The notes under the pieces: generated by a model
Told to the model about the DNA's origin: nothing
The model's database searches: none
Seen by the model: only the letters and a program-made list of their open reading frames with translations
Assembly (NCBI GenBank): GCA_004553545.1
Contig: SFLD01000012.1
Span: 1 to 56,715, forward strand
Direction: 5' to 3'
Origin: Clostridiales bacterium
Lineage (GTDB): Bacteria; Bacillota; Clostridia; Oscillospirales; Oscillospiraceae
DNA length: 56,715 nucleotides
Program-made: the position numbers and the translations under genes
In this document: in pieces, positions 33,070-41,024 of the stretch
How the letters are laid out: each line of letters opens with the position of its first letter
Position numbering within the stretch: the first letter of the stretch is position 1

Positions 33070-34596
33070 TTAAGCCTTCTTTGCCTTCAACTTGCCGCGG
33101 ATCCACTGATAGATAGGCCAGAGCAGCGCAGCCAGTGTCAGAACGATCAGCACACAGCTGATGGGGCGGGACATGTAATATCCCACAACATTGCCGCGGG
33201 CCATGATGAGAGACTGGGAGAAACCGTTCTCTGCCATGCCGCCCAGGATGACAGCCAGCACAATAGGAGTAGGAGTAAAGCCGGTGCGGCGCATAAGGTA
33301 ACCCACGATGCCGAACGCCAGCGCAATATAAACATCATAAATGTTGCCATTGGTAGTGTAGGCACCGATCATGCAGAGCACGATGAGAATAGGGGCCAGG
33401 CTGCTGATGGGTACGCCGGCCAGCCGGGTCAGGGTAGGACCGATGAGAACGCCGATAATGCCCATGAGGACATTTGCGATCATGAAGCCGATCATGATAG
33501 GGTAGACCTTATCTGCCTGGTCCGTAAAGAGGCTGTTGCCGGGGATCAGACCGTGGATCATCATACCGCCCAGGATGACGGCAGCTGTAGAACTGCCGGG
33601 AACGCCCAGGGTGAAGAGAGGGATGAAGCTGCCGCCGGTCACAGCGTTGTTGGCAGCCTCGGAGGCGCAGATACCTGCATAGCTTCCCTTTCCAAATTCC
33701 TCTGGCGTCTTGGAGGCCCGCTTGGCCATGTCATAGGAGACCCAGCAGGCGACATCGCCGCCGGCACCGGGCATAATGCCGATTAACAGACCAGCGACTG
33801 CTGAACGGATGGCGTTGGGCAGCAGCTTCAGCATCATCTTGCCGGAGGGCACCATCCGTTTCACGGAGGTCCACCAGCTCTCCTTCAGATTGCCGTCCGT
33901 ATCCTCAAACATCTGCTCATTGGCATGGGCCCAATTCTCGGCCAGGATCAGAACCTGGGAAATGGCGAAAAGGCCGATCATGGTGGGGACGATGGTGATG
34001 CCAGAGTGGAGCCAGGCTTTGCCGAAGGTGAAGCGCAGCTGGCCGGTCATGGCGTCCATGCCGACGGTGGAGATCAGCAGACCGAAGGCGCCGGCTGCAA
34101 GTCCCTTGATGGGGGCATCTTTTACCAGGCTGCCGATGATGGTGAGACCGAAGATCGCAATGAGGAAATATTCCGGGGAACTAAACATCAGCGCGACCTT
34201 GGAGAGAGAGGGAGCGATCATCAGCAGCATGATGGCGCTGAAAAGACCGCCTACCACAGAAGCGAACGAGGCAACGCCCAAGGATTCCAAGCCCTTGCCC
34301 TGCTTGGTGAGTTCATAGCCGTCCAGTGCTGTGGCAGCAGAGGCTGTGGTGCCGGGAGTATGCAGAAGGATCGCGGTAAACGAACCGCCATACACGGCGG
34401 AAGTATAGATGGTGGTCAGCATCACCAGTGCTGCCGTAGGAGAGAGGCTATAGGTCAGGGGCATCATCAGGGCTGCAGCGATCGTTCCGCCCAAACCCGG
34501 CAGGATGCCGATGATCATGCCGCCCAGAATGCCCACCATCATCGCCAGAAAAACTTCCGGCTGCATTAAGGTCATAATGGCATTTGCAAAGCTCAT
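33070..34596 (-). CDS. tctA: Tripartite tricarboxylate transporter, large membrane subunit TctA
   Basis: A 508-residue polytopic permease (about 11-12 helices) of the TTT family. Hallmarks are GILPGLGGTIAAALMMPLTYSLSPTAAL near the N-terminus, YGGSFTAILLHTPGTTASAATALDGY, the second repeat LIGIMPGAGGDVACWVSYDMAKRASKTPEEFGKGSYAGICASEAANNAVTGG split across the middle, and FTLGVPGSSTAAVILGG. It works with TctB and the lipoprotein TctC, driven by an ion gradient. The ATG at 34596 has AAGGAG before it. Confidence 0.95.
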   Translation of the reverse strand: MSFANAIMTLMQPEVFLAMMVGILGGMIIGILPGLGGTIAAALMMPLTYSLSPTAALVMLTTIYTSAVYGGSFTAILLHTPGTTASAATALDGYELTKQGKGLESLGVASFASVVGGLFSAIMLLMIAPSLSKVALMFSSPEYFLIAIFGLTIIGSLVKDAPIKGLAAGAFGLLISTVGMDAMTGQLRFTFGKAWLHSGITIVPTMIGLFAISQVLILAENWAHANEQMFEDTDGNLKESWWTSVKRMVPSGKMMLKLLPNAIRSAVAGLLIGIMPGAGGDVACWVSYDMAKRASKTPEEFGKGSYAGICASEAANNAVTGGSFIPLFTLGVPGSSTAAVILGGMMIHGLIPGNSLFTDQADKVYPIMIGFMIANVLMGIIGVLIGPTLTRLAGVPISSLAPILIVLCMIGAYTTNGNIYDVYIALAFGIVGYLMRRTGFTPTPIVLAVILGGMAENGFSQSLIMARGNVVGYYMSRPISCVLIVLTLAALLWPIYQWIRGKLKAKKA

Positions 34597-34634
34597 TTCA
34601 ATTTGCTCCTTTTCTTTGTCTCGGGCCTGCTTCC

Positions 34635-35087
34635 TCAGGGCAATGCGGCTTTCAGGAATACCACAAACATCAGGTAAACGAAGACCAGTGTACCCACAGT
34701 CACGCCAACGATCAGCTTCCAATTATGGCAGCGGAAAAACAGCATGACGACCGGAATAAAGACAGCAGTAGCAATGAAAAAGCCAAGATAATTGAGACCA
34801 ATCGCGTAAAGGACCGTAATGCCGAAGAGGGCAAAAGGCATCTTATTCTGTTCCCACTTCAGAAGGCGAACATCCTTATGTTCTGGATCGTTGGTGGCAG
34901 CAATGCTCTTGCGGATGCCGCTGATCAAAGTCCAGACCATCAGTATTACAAAAACACCAAGGGCAAGCCGGGGAAATCTCGCCGCATCGGGCATCATTTT
35001 CGTAGTTAAATACCAGAGGTAAGCGCTGAGTACCAGCAGGAGCACACTGATGTATACGTCCTGATGGATCACGAGTTTTTTCTTCAT
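34635..35087 (-). CDS. tctB: Tripartite tricarboxylate transporter, small membrane subunit TctB
   Basis: A 150-residue protein with four predicted membrane helices (around 14-30, 45-62, 84-120 as two, and 127-147), matching the TctB size and layout. It is poorly conserved in sequence; identity rests on topology and position between tctC and tctA. AAGGAG lies upstream of the ATG at 35087. Confidence 0.87.
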   Translation of the reverse strand: MKKKLVIHQDVYISVLLLVLSAYLWYLTTKMMPDAARFPRLALGVFVILMVWTLISGIRKSIAATNDPEHKDVRLLKWEQNKMPFALFGITVLYAIGLNYLGFFIATAVFIPVVMLFFRCHNWKLIVGVTVGTLVFVYLMFVVFLKAALP

Positions 35088-35186
35088 AGTGGTTTTCTCC
35101 TTTATCGATCGGCGGAGCCCCAACTAGGAATAGGGGCCCCGCCGCAAGGGATCCTTAGCTTGCAGAGCGCGTGTGGAATGCAGGGA

Positions 35187-36215
35187 TCAGTTCCAGCCCA
35201 GGACCGGCTTCAGCTCTTCAATGACCTTCTCCGTGTCCTTGGCATAGGCCAGCAGGTCATCGGCGTTCATGTAGTTGACGTTGATGCCCAGCTCGGTCAT
35301 GGCGGCGATGTGCTCGGGATCATTGATGGCCTTCTCAAAGGCATCCTGCAGCTTCTTGACCACTGCGGGGTCGCCGCCGGCGGGCATGAAGTAGCCGCGG
35401 TCAGAACCTGCCACCAGGTTGTTGCCAGTAAGCTCATTGTAGGTGGGAACATCGGGGATCATGTCGCAGCGCTCGTTGGAGAAGACGCAGAGGGCGCCCA
35501 GCTCACCGTTCTTGACCTGCGTGGCGCCGTCGCCCACGTTGGCCATCCAGAGGTCGATATGACCGCCCAGCAGCATGGGCTTCACCTCGCCGGAGCTCTT
35601 GCCCTGCACGGTGGAGAGCTTGATGTCGGGATGCAGCTTCTTCAGCCGCTCGACCATCATGTTGTCGTCAGAGTCCACGCCGGAAGCACCGATGATCAGC
35701 TCGTGATCCTTGGCATACTCCAGCATGCTGTTGAAGTCGGTGAAACGGGTCTCGCCGGCCTGGAAGTACAGGACAGCCCAGTCGCTGACCTGGTTGGCGA
35801 TCATCTGGAAGTCGTCCAGGTTGGTGGTGCGATTGTTGGCAGGGTTCATGTAACCGCCGTAGAAAGAAGGCAGGGTCAGAAGGGAGATGGTATAGCCATC
35901 AGGATCGGCCGCAGCCACTTCATCCCAGCCCAGCCAGCCGCTGGCGCCAGGGTTGTTCACCACCGCGATGGAAGTGCCCAGCTCCTTCTCAACGAAGGGC
36001 ATCAGGATACGGGCGCCGTTATCGCCGGAACTGCCGGCAGCCCAGGGGATCACCAGAGTAATGGTCTTGGTGGGGAAATCCACATCGCCGTCCGTGGAAG
36101 AGGAGACCTGGCTGCTGGAGCCGGAAGTGCTGGGAGTCTGCTTGTCACCGCAGGCGGTCAGGCTGAAGCACATGACCAGCAGGAGCAGCAGTGCGATGAG
36201 ACGAGTTCTTTTCAT
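35187..36215 (-). CDS. tctC: Tripartite tricarboxylate transporter, substrate-binding lipoprotein TctC
   Basis: A 342-residue secreted lipoprotein. The signal peptide has lipobox LTAC (Cys about 22), followed by a Ser/Thr-rich linker. The TctC/BugT fold starts at FPTKTITLVIPWAAGSSGDNGARIL, with the family NNPGASG motif and QGKSSGEVKPMLLGGHIDL. It binds citrate or another tricarboxylate outside the cell. AGGAGG lies 7 bases before the ATG at 36215. First gene of the operon, read from the -24/-12 promoter at 36358-36373. Confidence 0.93.
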   Translation of the reverse strand: MKRTRLIALLLLLVMCFSLTACGDKQTPSTSGSSSQVSSSTDGDVDFPTKTITLVIPWAAGSSGDNGARILMPFVEKELGTSIAVVNNPGASGWLGWDEVAAADPDGYTISLLTLPSFYGGYMNPANNRTTNLDDFQMIANQVSDWAVLYFQAGETRFTDFNSMLEYAKDHELIIGASGVDSDDNMMVERLKKLHPDIKLSTVQGKSSGEVKPMLLGGHIDLWMANVGDGATQVKNGELGALCVFSNERCDMIPDVPTYNELTGNNLVAGSDRGYFMPAGGDPAVVKKLQDAFEKAINDPEHIAAMTELGINVNYMNADDLLAYAKDTEKVIEELKPVLGWN

Positions 36216-36357
36216 TTGTGTTCCTCCTAAATTCAAGTTCCGCAGCGTTCCGAGAAAGGCGCCTTTTTTGCTGTGATCCTTCCTTTGCCTTCTGGAGAGC
36301 GCTGACGATGCAGGGGCATCCGGGGCCTTGCCCCGGGATGTCTTACGCACATATTAA

Positions 36358-36373
36358 AGCAAAGTCTGTGCCA
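36358..36373 (-). promoter_or_regulatory. Sigma-54 (-24/-12) promoter of tctCBA-citDEF
   Basis: On the minus strand the sequence reads TGGCAC-N5-TTGCT, with the invariant GG and GC at the exact 10-base spacing of RpoN promoters. Predicted transcription starts near 36347, giving a leader of about 130 bases before tctC. A sigma-54 activator gene diverges from the same region. Confidence 0.88.
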
Positions 36374-36508
36374 GCGGTTGTTCTTTTTGTGAAATTTTTA
36401 TTCTTCGGCGAAATCTACAGTTATTTTGCGTTTTCTTGTCGGCTTTGCCGAAGATTTTGGGCGGGAGGCATGCTTGCGGGCCTGCGCCCGGTGGGGGTAC
36501 CCCCGGTC

Positions 36509-36570
36509 GTTTCATTTTGACTGAGACGGATCGAGAGACGTTTGAAACGAAATGAAACGAAATTTGAAAC
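36509..36570. promoter_or_regulatory. Probable activator binding array (GTTTCA / three TGAAAC boxes)
   Basis: TGAAAC occurs at 36543-36548, 36553-36558 and 36565-36570, spaced 10 and 12 bases, about one helical turn. An inverted GTTTCA lies at 36509-36514. They sit 140-210 bases upstream of the -24/-12 promoter, the usual enhancer distance, and directly before the activator's own promoter, so autoregulation is possible. Binding is inferred. Confidence 0.55.
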
Positions 36571-36575
36571 AAAAC

Positions 36576-36605
36576 TTGACGGCATCCCGTCTGGCATGCT
36601 ACATT
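36576..36605 (+). promoter_or_regulatory. Promoter of the sigma-54 activator gene
   Basis: TTGACG (36576-36581), an 18-base spacer and TACATT (36600-36605) lie about 40 bases before the ATG at 36648. Confidence 0.6.
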
Positions 36606-36647
36606 ATATGCCGAGATGACGCGAAACTTGTCAAGGGGGGATCTGCC

Positions 36648-38597
36648 ATGATCCGCATCATGTTTATCATCCCATACGAGGAAATGGAACGGGAGATCGC
36701 GCAGCTCCTCGCAGAGTTCTCCTGCGAGGAGACCATTGAATACCGCTGCGCCCTGCACACCTATCAGGACCTGGGCGGCTACCGCCAGGAGTGGCCCTGC
36801 GATGTGATCATTGCCCGGGGGTATTCCGCAGATGCTGTGATGCGGGAAGTGCCGACGATCCCCGTCGTAAAGATCACCTTTACCAGCGCGGATGCCCTGC
36901 ACGCCATCCAGGCCTGCCGGGAGAAGTTTCACTCCCGGCGGATCGCCATCATCGGTCATCCGAGTCTGGCCATCGCATCGGAGACCATCCACGAGATCTG
37001 CGATATCCCCATTGAGATCTATACGCATGCGCCCGAAGCCGATATCCCTGCCATCGTTCATACCGCCCTGGACAGCGGCAACGATACCATTATCGGCGGC
37101 GGAGCTGCCTGTCTGTATGCCGAGAGTCTGCATGTCAACAACTTCAACTCTCTGACGGACCGCGAAACGCTGTACCGGGCGGTGGTGGATGCGGTGCAGC
37201 GGGTGCAGCTGCACCGGCAGGAGGAGATCCGGCTCCGCACGCTCCGGACCATCATGGATGTTTCCGGCGAGGGTTTGATGCTGACGGACTGCGAGGGACG
37301 CATCAGCGTCTGCAACAAGTATGCGGAGCTGATCCTCCGGGCGGAGCAGAAGTCCGCCCCGGAGAAGGTCCGCGGCTCCTGCCTCCAGCTGCTGCCGGAG
37401 CTGCAGGAGAGCTTTTTCCATGTGCGAAAGACCCAGCACTCCGTGGAGAACGAGATCTTCCGCCGGGCAGGAAAGATCTACGCCGCCAACATCGTTCCGG
37501 TGCTCATCGGCGGGCAGGTGGACAGCATCTATATCAACTTCCGGGACATCAGCAGCATCCAGGAGACGGAGAACCAGATCCGGAAAAAGCTTTCCGCCCG
37601 GGGAATGGTCACCCGCTACCAGTTTGAGGATATCATCCATCAGAATGCCCGGATGGAGGATCTCATCCAGAATGCCCGGAGTTTTGCCCGGGTGGATTCC
37701 AACGTGCTGATCTACGGGGAGACCGGCACCGGAAAGGAACTCTTTGCCCAGAGCATCCACGCCGCCAGTCGCCGGTCCAACCGGCCCTTCATTGCGGTAA
37801 ACTGCGCCGCCATCCCGGAGCATCTGCTGGAAAGCGAGATGTTCGGCTACAGCCGGGGCGCCTTCACCGGCTCCGCCAAGGAGGGCAAGCAGGGCCTTTT
37901 CGAGCTGGCCCACGGCGGGACCCTCTTTCTGGACGAGATCTCCGAGCTCCCGTATTCCTTCCAGGGGAAGCTTCTGCGGGTGCTGCAGGAGCGGGAGATC
38001 CGCCGCATCGGCGATGACCGGGTGATCCCGGTGGATGTGCGGATCATCGCTGCCACCAACCGGAATCTGGAGGAGATGGTGTCCCAGAGCCACTTCCGCC
38101 GGGACCTCTTCTACCGGCTGAATGTCCTCTGCCTCTTTGTGCCGCCTCTGCGGCAGCGGCCGGAGGATATCGCGCCCATTTTTCAGTTTTTCCTCCGGTC
38201 CTACTCCCTGGAGTTTGACAAGCCCCTGCCCTCCCTGAGCACCCGGGCTCAGGCAATGCTGCGGGAATACCGGTGGCTGGGCAACATCCGGGAACTGCGC
38301 AACGTGGCGGAGCGGCTCATGGTGCTCTACAGCGGGGAAGGATCACTGGAATCCGTGCTGGAGAGCAGCATTTTCCCCTCCTGGAAAACGCTGCCGCCGG
38401 AGAGCGGGGCAGCGGAGCCGCCGGCCTCCCCGGCGGAAGAGCCGCCGTCTGAGCGGGACCAGCTGCTGGCGGTGCTGCGCTCTGCCGGTAGCCGGGAGGC
38501 TGCGGCGGAGCAGCTCGGCATCAGCCGCTCGACCCTTTGGCGGCGGATGAAGCAGCTGGGACTGATGGGGGAGCACGGCAGGGAGCCGGCTCCCTGA
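36648..38597 (+). CDS. PrpR-type sigma-54-dependent transcriptional activator
   Basis: A 649-residue enhancer-binding protein. The N-terminal PrpR-like sensor domain (about 1-190) contains the DVIIARGYSA and IIGGGAACLYAESL stretches, followed by a PAS domain (about 195-320). The AAA+ domain has Walker A GETGTGKE at about 357-364, the sigma-54 contact loop GAFTGS at 404-409 (usually GAFTGA), Walker B GGTLFLDEI and the arginine finger region RRDLFYRLNV. A Fis-type helix-turn-helix ends the protein (SREAAAEQLGISRSTLWRRMKQLGL). It diverges from tctCBA-citDEF, whose promoter is of the -24/-12 type, so it most likely activates that operon on sensing a tricarboxylate or a related metabolite. AAGGGGGG precedes the ATG. 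Confidence 0.93.
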   Translation: MIRIMFIIPYEEMEREIAQLLAEFSCEETIEYRCALHTYQDLGGYRQEWPCDVIIARGYSADAVMREVPTIPVVKITFTSADALHAIQACREKFHSRRIAIIGHPSLAIASETIHEICDIPIEIYTHAPEADIPAIVHTALDSGNDTIIGGGAACLYAESLHVNNFNSLTDRETLYRAVVDAVQRVQLHRQEEIRLRTLRTIMDVSGEGLMLTDCEGRISVCNKYAELILRAEQKSAPEKVRGSCLQLLPELQESFFHVRKTQHSVENEIFRRAGKIYAANIVPVLIGGQVDSIYINFRDISSIQETENQIRKKLSARGMVTRYQFEDIIHQNARMEDLIQNARSFARVDSNVLIYGETGTGKELFAQSIHAASRRSNRPFIAVNCAAIPEHLLESEMFGYSRGAFTGSAKEGKQGLFELAHGGTLFLDEISELPYSFQGKLLRVLQEREIRRIGDDRVIPVDVRIIAATNRNLEEMVSQSHFRRDLFYRLNVLCLFVPPLRQRPEDIAPIFQFFLRSYSLEFDKPLPSLSTRAQAMLREYRWLGNIRELRNVAERLMVLYSGEGSLESVLESSIFPSWKTLPPESGAAEPPASPAEEPPSERDQLLAVLRSAGSREAAAEQLGISRSTLWRRMKQLGLMGEHGREPAP

Positions 38598-38639
38598 TGG
38601 AAAGGCGTCAGGGACAAGGGCCCCAGCCGCAGGAATTCC

Positions 38640-38676
38640 AAAAACGGGGAGCTGCCGTTGGCAGCTCCCCGTTTTT
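38640..38676. terminator. Bidirectional terminator
   Basis: A 12-bp GC stem (38645-38656 with 38660-38671) flanked by A5 and T5, between the convergent activator gene and the glycerate kinase gene. Confidence 0.95.
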
Positions 38677-38744
38677 GGGGTTCCATGCCGTCTCCCGGGG
38701 CCGCGGGTCAGGTCGCGGCGGAGGGAGAGGCGAAGGAGGTGAAA

Positions 38745-39902
38745 TTATCGGGCGGAACGCATGTGTTCCGCGGCGGTGATGAGGCGCAGGATGTTTTCCA
38801 GGGTGCTGCGGTAGTTCTCCTGGCTGAAGTGCCGGGACCGGGAGAAGTCCATGGCCCGGCGGTTGACGGAGAACACCGCCCGGACGCCCAGCTCCTCCTG
38901 CTCCGTGATGTTCTCCATCTCCGGCAGGACGCTGCCCGCGATGACCACCACGGGCACGCCGCGCCAGTAGGAGCGGCGTCCCACGCCGCTGATGACCTTG
39001 CCCCGGATGCTCTGGCTGTCCAGCTGTCCTTCGCCGGTGATCACGAGGTCGCAGCCCCGGAGCAGCCGGTCAAAGCCCACCATGTCCAGCACGGCCTCGA
39101 TGCCGGGCTGCAGCTCCGCCCGGAAGAAGGCCAGCATCCCGGCGCCAAAGCCGCCGGCCGCGCCGGCGCCGGGCACCTCTGCCACGCAGCGGCCCAGCTC
39201 CCGGCGGAGCATGGCGTCAAAGGCCCGGAGCTGCCCGTCCAGGAATTCCACCGTGGCGGCGTCCGCCCCCTTCTGGGGACCGAAGACATAGGCCGCGCCG
39301 GTGGGGCCGTAGAGGGGGTTATCGATATCGCACATGGCGGTGATCTTCACGTCCCGCAGGAGCTTTTCCGCCTCCCGCAGGCGGATGGCGGCGATGCGGT
39401 CCAGGGTGCCGCCCACCGGCACGAAGGGCTTTCCCTCCGCGTCCAGGAACTCCACCCCCAGGGAGGCGGCGCAGCCGCAGCCGCCGTCGTTGGTGCAGCT
39501 GCCGCCCAGGCCCACCAGGATCTGGCGGTTGCCCGCCTCGATGGCGTGGCGGATCTGCTGGCCCACGCCGAAGGTGCTGGTGCGGCAGGGGTCCTTCCGG
39601 TCCCCCACCTGGGGAAGGCCGGAGGAGGACGCCATCTCAATGACCGCCCGATGGTCCGGCAGCTGGAGGTAGCTGGCCTCCACCGTCTCTCCGTAGGGTC
39701 CCTGCACCGGCACGGTGACCAGCTCCCCGCCGCAGGCCTCGTGGAAGCAGGCGACGGTGCCCTCGCCGCCGTCCGCCACCGGGATGGTCAGCAGACGGCA
39801 GTCCGGCTGGAGTTTGGCAAAGCTCTCCCGGGCGATCCGGCAGATCTCCTGGGAGGAGAGGGTCCCCTTGAAGGAGTCGGAAATGATGATCGCTTTCCTC
39901 AT
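38745..39902 (-). CDS. Glycerate kinase (GarK/GlxK family)
   Basis: A 385-residue type-I glycerate kinase that phosphorylates D-glycerate with ATP, normally to 2-phosphoglycerate. Family motifs: ISDSFKGTLSSQE at the start, IPVADGGEGT, GLGGSCTNDGGCG and VITGEGQLDSQSIRGKV. It begins 6 bases after the dehydrogenase stop, so the two form an operon that turns hydroxypyruvate/glycerate into a glycolytic intermediate. The downstream pyk gene, separately transcribed, acts on the same pathway end. Confidence 0.92.
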   Translation of the reverse strand: MRKAIIISDSFKGTLSSQEICRIARESFAKLQPDCRLLTIPVADGGEGTVACFHEACGGELVTVPVQGPYGETVEASYLQLPDHRAVIEMASSSGLPQVGDRKDPCRTSTFGVGQQIRHAIEAGNRQILVGLGGSCTNDGGCGCAASLGVEFLDAEGKPFVPVGGTLDRIAAIRLREAEKLLRDVKITAMCDIDNPLYGPTGAAYVFGPQKGADAATVEFLDGQLRAFDAMLRRELGRCVAEVPGAGAAGGFGAGMLAFFRAELQPGIEAVLDMVGFDRLLRGCDLVITGEGQLDSQSIRGKVISGVGRRSYWRGVPVVVIAGSVLPEMENITEQEELGVRAVFSVNRRAMDFSRSRHFSQENYRSTLENILRLITAAEHMRSAR

Positions 39903-39908
39903 GGCGTC

Positions 39909-40877
39909 TCAGGGATTCACCACGTTGATGGGCTTGCCGGCCAGGTATGCCTTCAGGTTGTCCACGGAGCACTCCATGATGCGCTGGCGGCTCTCCTTGG
40001 GCGCCCAGGAGATGTGGGGCGTCAGGATGCAGTTCTTGGCCTTCAGCAGGGGGTTGTCGCCCCGGATGGGCTCGGTGGAGACCACGTCCAGACCGGCGGC
40101 GGCCACCTTGCCGGAGTTCAGGGCGTCCGCCAGGTCCTGCTCCACCACCATCTGGCCGCGGCTGTTGTTGATGATGATGACGCCGTCCTTCATCTTGGCG
40201 ATGTTCTCCTTGTTGATGATGCCGGTGTTGAAGGGGAAGAGGGGCATCTGCAGGCCTAGGACGTCGGAGCGGGCAAAGAGCTCGTCCAGGGAGACATACT
40301 CCACGCCCAGGGACAGCGCCGTCTCGTTCTGGCGGCCGTCATAGGTGATGACGTGCATGCCCAGCGCCTTGGCGATGGCGGCGGTGTGGACGCCGATGTT
40401 GCCGCAGCCCAGAAGGCCGTAGGTCTTGCCGCTCAGCTCGATGGGAGGATAGTCCCAGTAGCACCAGTCGGCGCAGTTTTCCCACTTGCCCTCATGCACG
40501 GTCTCGTTGTGGTGGCCGATGCGGTGGCAGATCTCCAGCAGCAGGGCGATGGCGAACTGGCTCACGGAGTAGGTGCCGTACACCGGCACGTTGGCCACCA
40601 GGATGCCCTTTTCCTTGGCGGCGGCCACGTCCACCACGTTGTAGCCGGTGGCCAGCATGCTGATGAGCTTCAGGTTGGGGCAGACGTCCATCACGGCGCG
40701 GCTGACAGGGGTCTTGTTGGTGTAGACCACCTCGGCCTCGCCGATCCGGGCGGCGATCTCGCTCTCGTCGGTGAGGGAGGTGCGGTCATAGACCGTCAGA
40801 TCTCCCAAAGCCGCGATGCCGTCCCAGCTGAGGTCGCCGGGGTTCTCCGTGTAGCCGTCCAGTACCACGATCTTCAT
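39909..40877 (-). CDS. D-2-hydroxyacid dehydrogenase (hydroxypyruvate/glycerate dehydrogenase-like)
   Basis: A 322-residue NAD(P)-dependent D-2-hydroxyacid dehydrogenase. The nucleotide-binding GCGNIG motif lies near 150-155. The catalytic Arg (INNSRGQMV), Glu (VVSTEP) and His (LTPHISW) are in order. Coupling to glycerate kinase suggests interconversion of hydroxypyruvate and D-glycerate; the exact substrate is inferred. The ATG at 40877 has GGAGG 8 bases upstream. The open frame continues far upstream antisense to the regulator, but that part is not coding. Confidence 0.88.
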   Translation of the reverse strand: MKIVVLDGYTENPGDLSWDGIAALGDLTVYDRTSLTDESEIAARIGEAEVVYTNKTPVSRAVMDVCPNLKLISMLATGYNVVDVAAAKEKGILVANVPVYGTYSVSQFAIALLLEICHRIGHHNETVHEGKWENCADWCYWDYPPIELSGKTYGLLGCGNIGVHTAAIAKALGMHVITYDGRQNETALSLGVEYVSLDELFARSDVLGLQMPLFPFNTGIINKENIAKMKDGVIIINNSRGQMVVEQDLADALNSGKVAAAGLDVVSTEPIRGDNPLLKAKNCILTPHISWAPKESRQRIMECSVDNLKAYLAGKPINVVNP

Positions 40878-40941
40878 AGCGTTTTCCTCCCAAATCGTTC
40901 TCCCTCCCGGCGCGCTGCCGGAAGGATCTTTTCTGTCTCTA

Positions 40942-40971
40942 TATATACCAGAGTTCTTTTTGTTATTGCAA
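40942..40971 (-). promoter_or_regulatory. Promoter of the glycerate operon
   Basis: On the minus strand TTGCAA (40971-40966), an 18-base spacer and TATATA (40947-40942). The -35 lies inside the operator-like palindrome TGTTATTGCAACA. Confidence 0.6.
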
Positions 40972-41004
40972 CAAAAAACGGGGTGTGTTATTGTAAAAAT
41001 AACA
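40961..41004. promoter_or_regulatory. Paired palindromic operators between cdaR-type gene and glycerate operon
   Basis: Two related elements start 25 bases apart: TGTT-ATTGC-AACA at 40961-40973 and the perfect 7-bp inverted repeat TGTTATT-GTAAA-AATAACA at 40986-41004. They share the TGTTATTG core. The left one overlaps the -35 of the glycerate promoter and the right one sits just upstream of the regulator's start. Likely binding sites of the adjacent CdaR-type regulator, controlling both directions. Confidence 0.6.
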
Positions 41005-41024
41005 ATGCACAGGAGGACGGCACC

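Larger units (their letters stand above)
36216..36647. other. 432-base divergent control region of the tricarboxylate module
   Basis: It holds the leftward sigma-54 promoter of tctCBA-citDEF (36358-36373), a cluster of GTTTCA/TGAAAC boxes (36509-36570) and the rightward promoter (36576-36605) of the activator gene. No gene lies inside. Confidence 0.75.
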
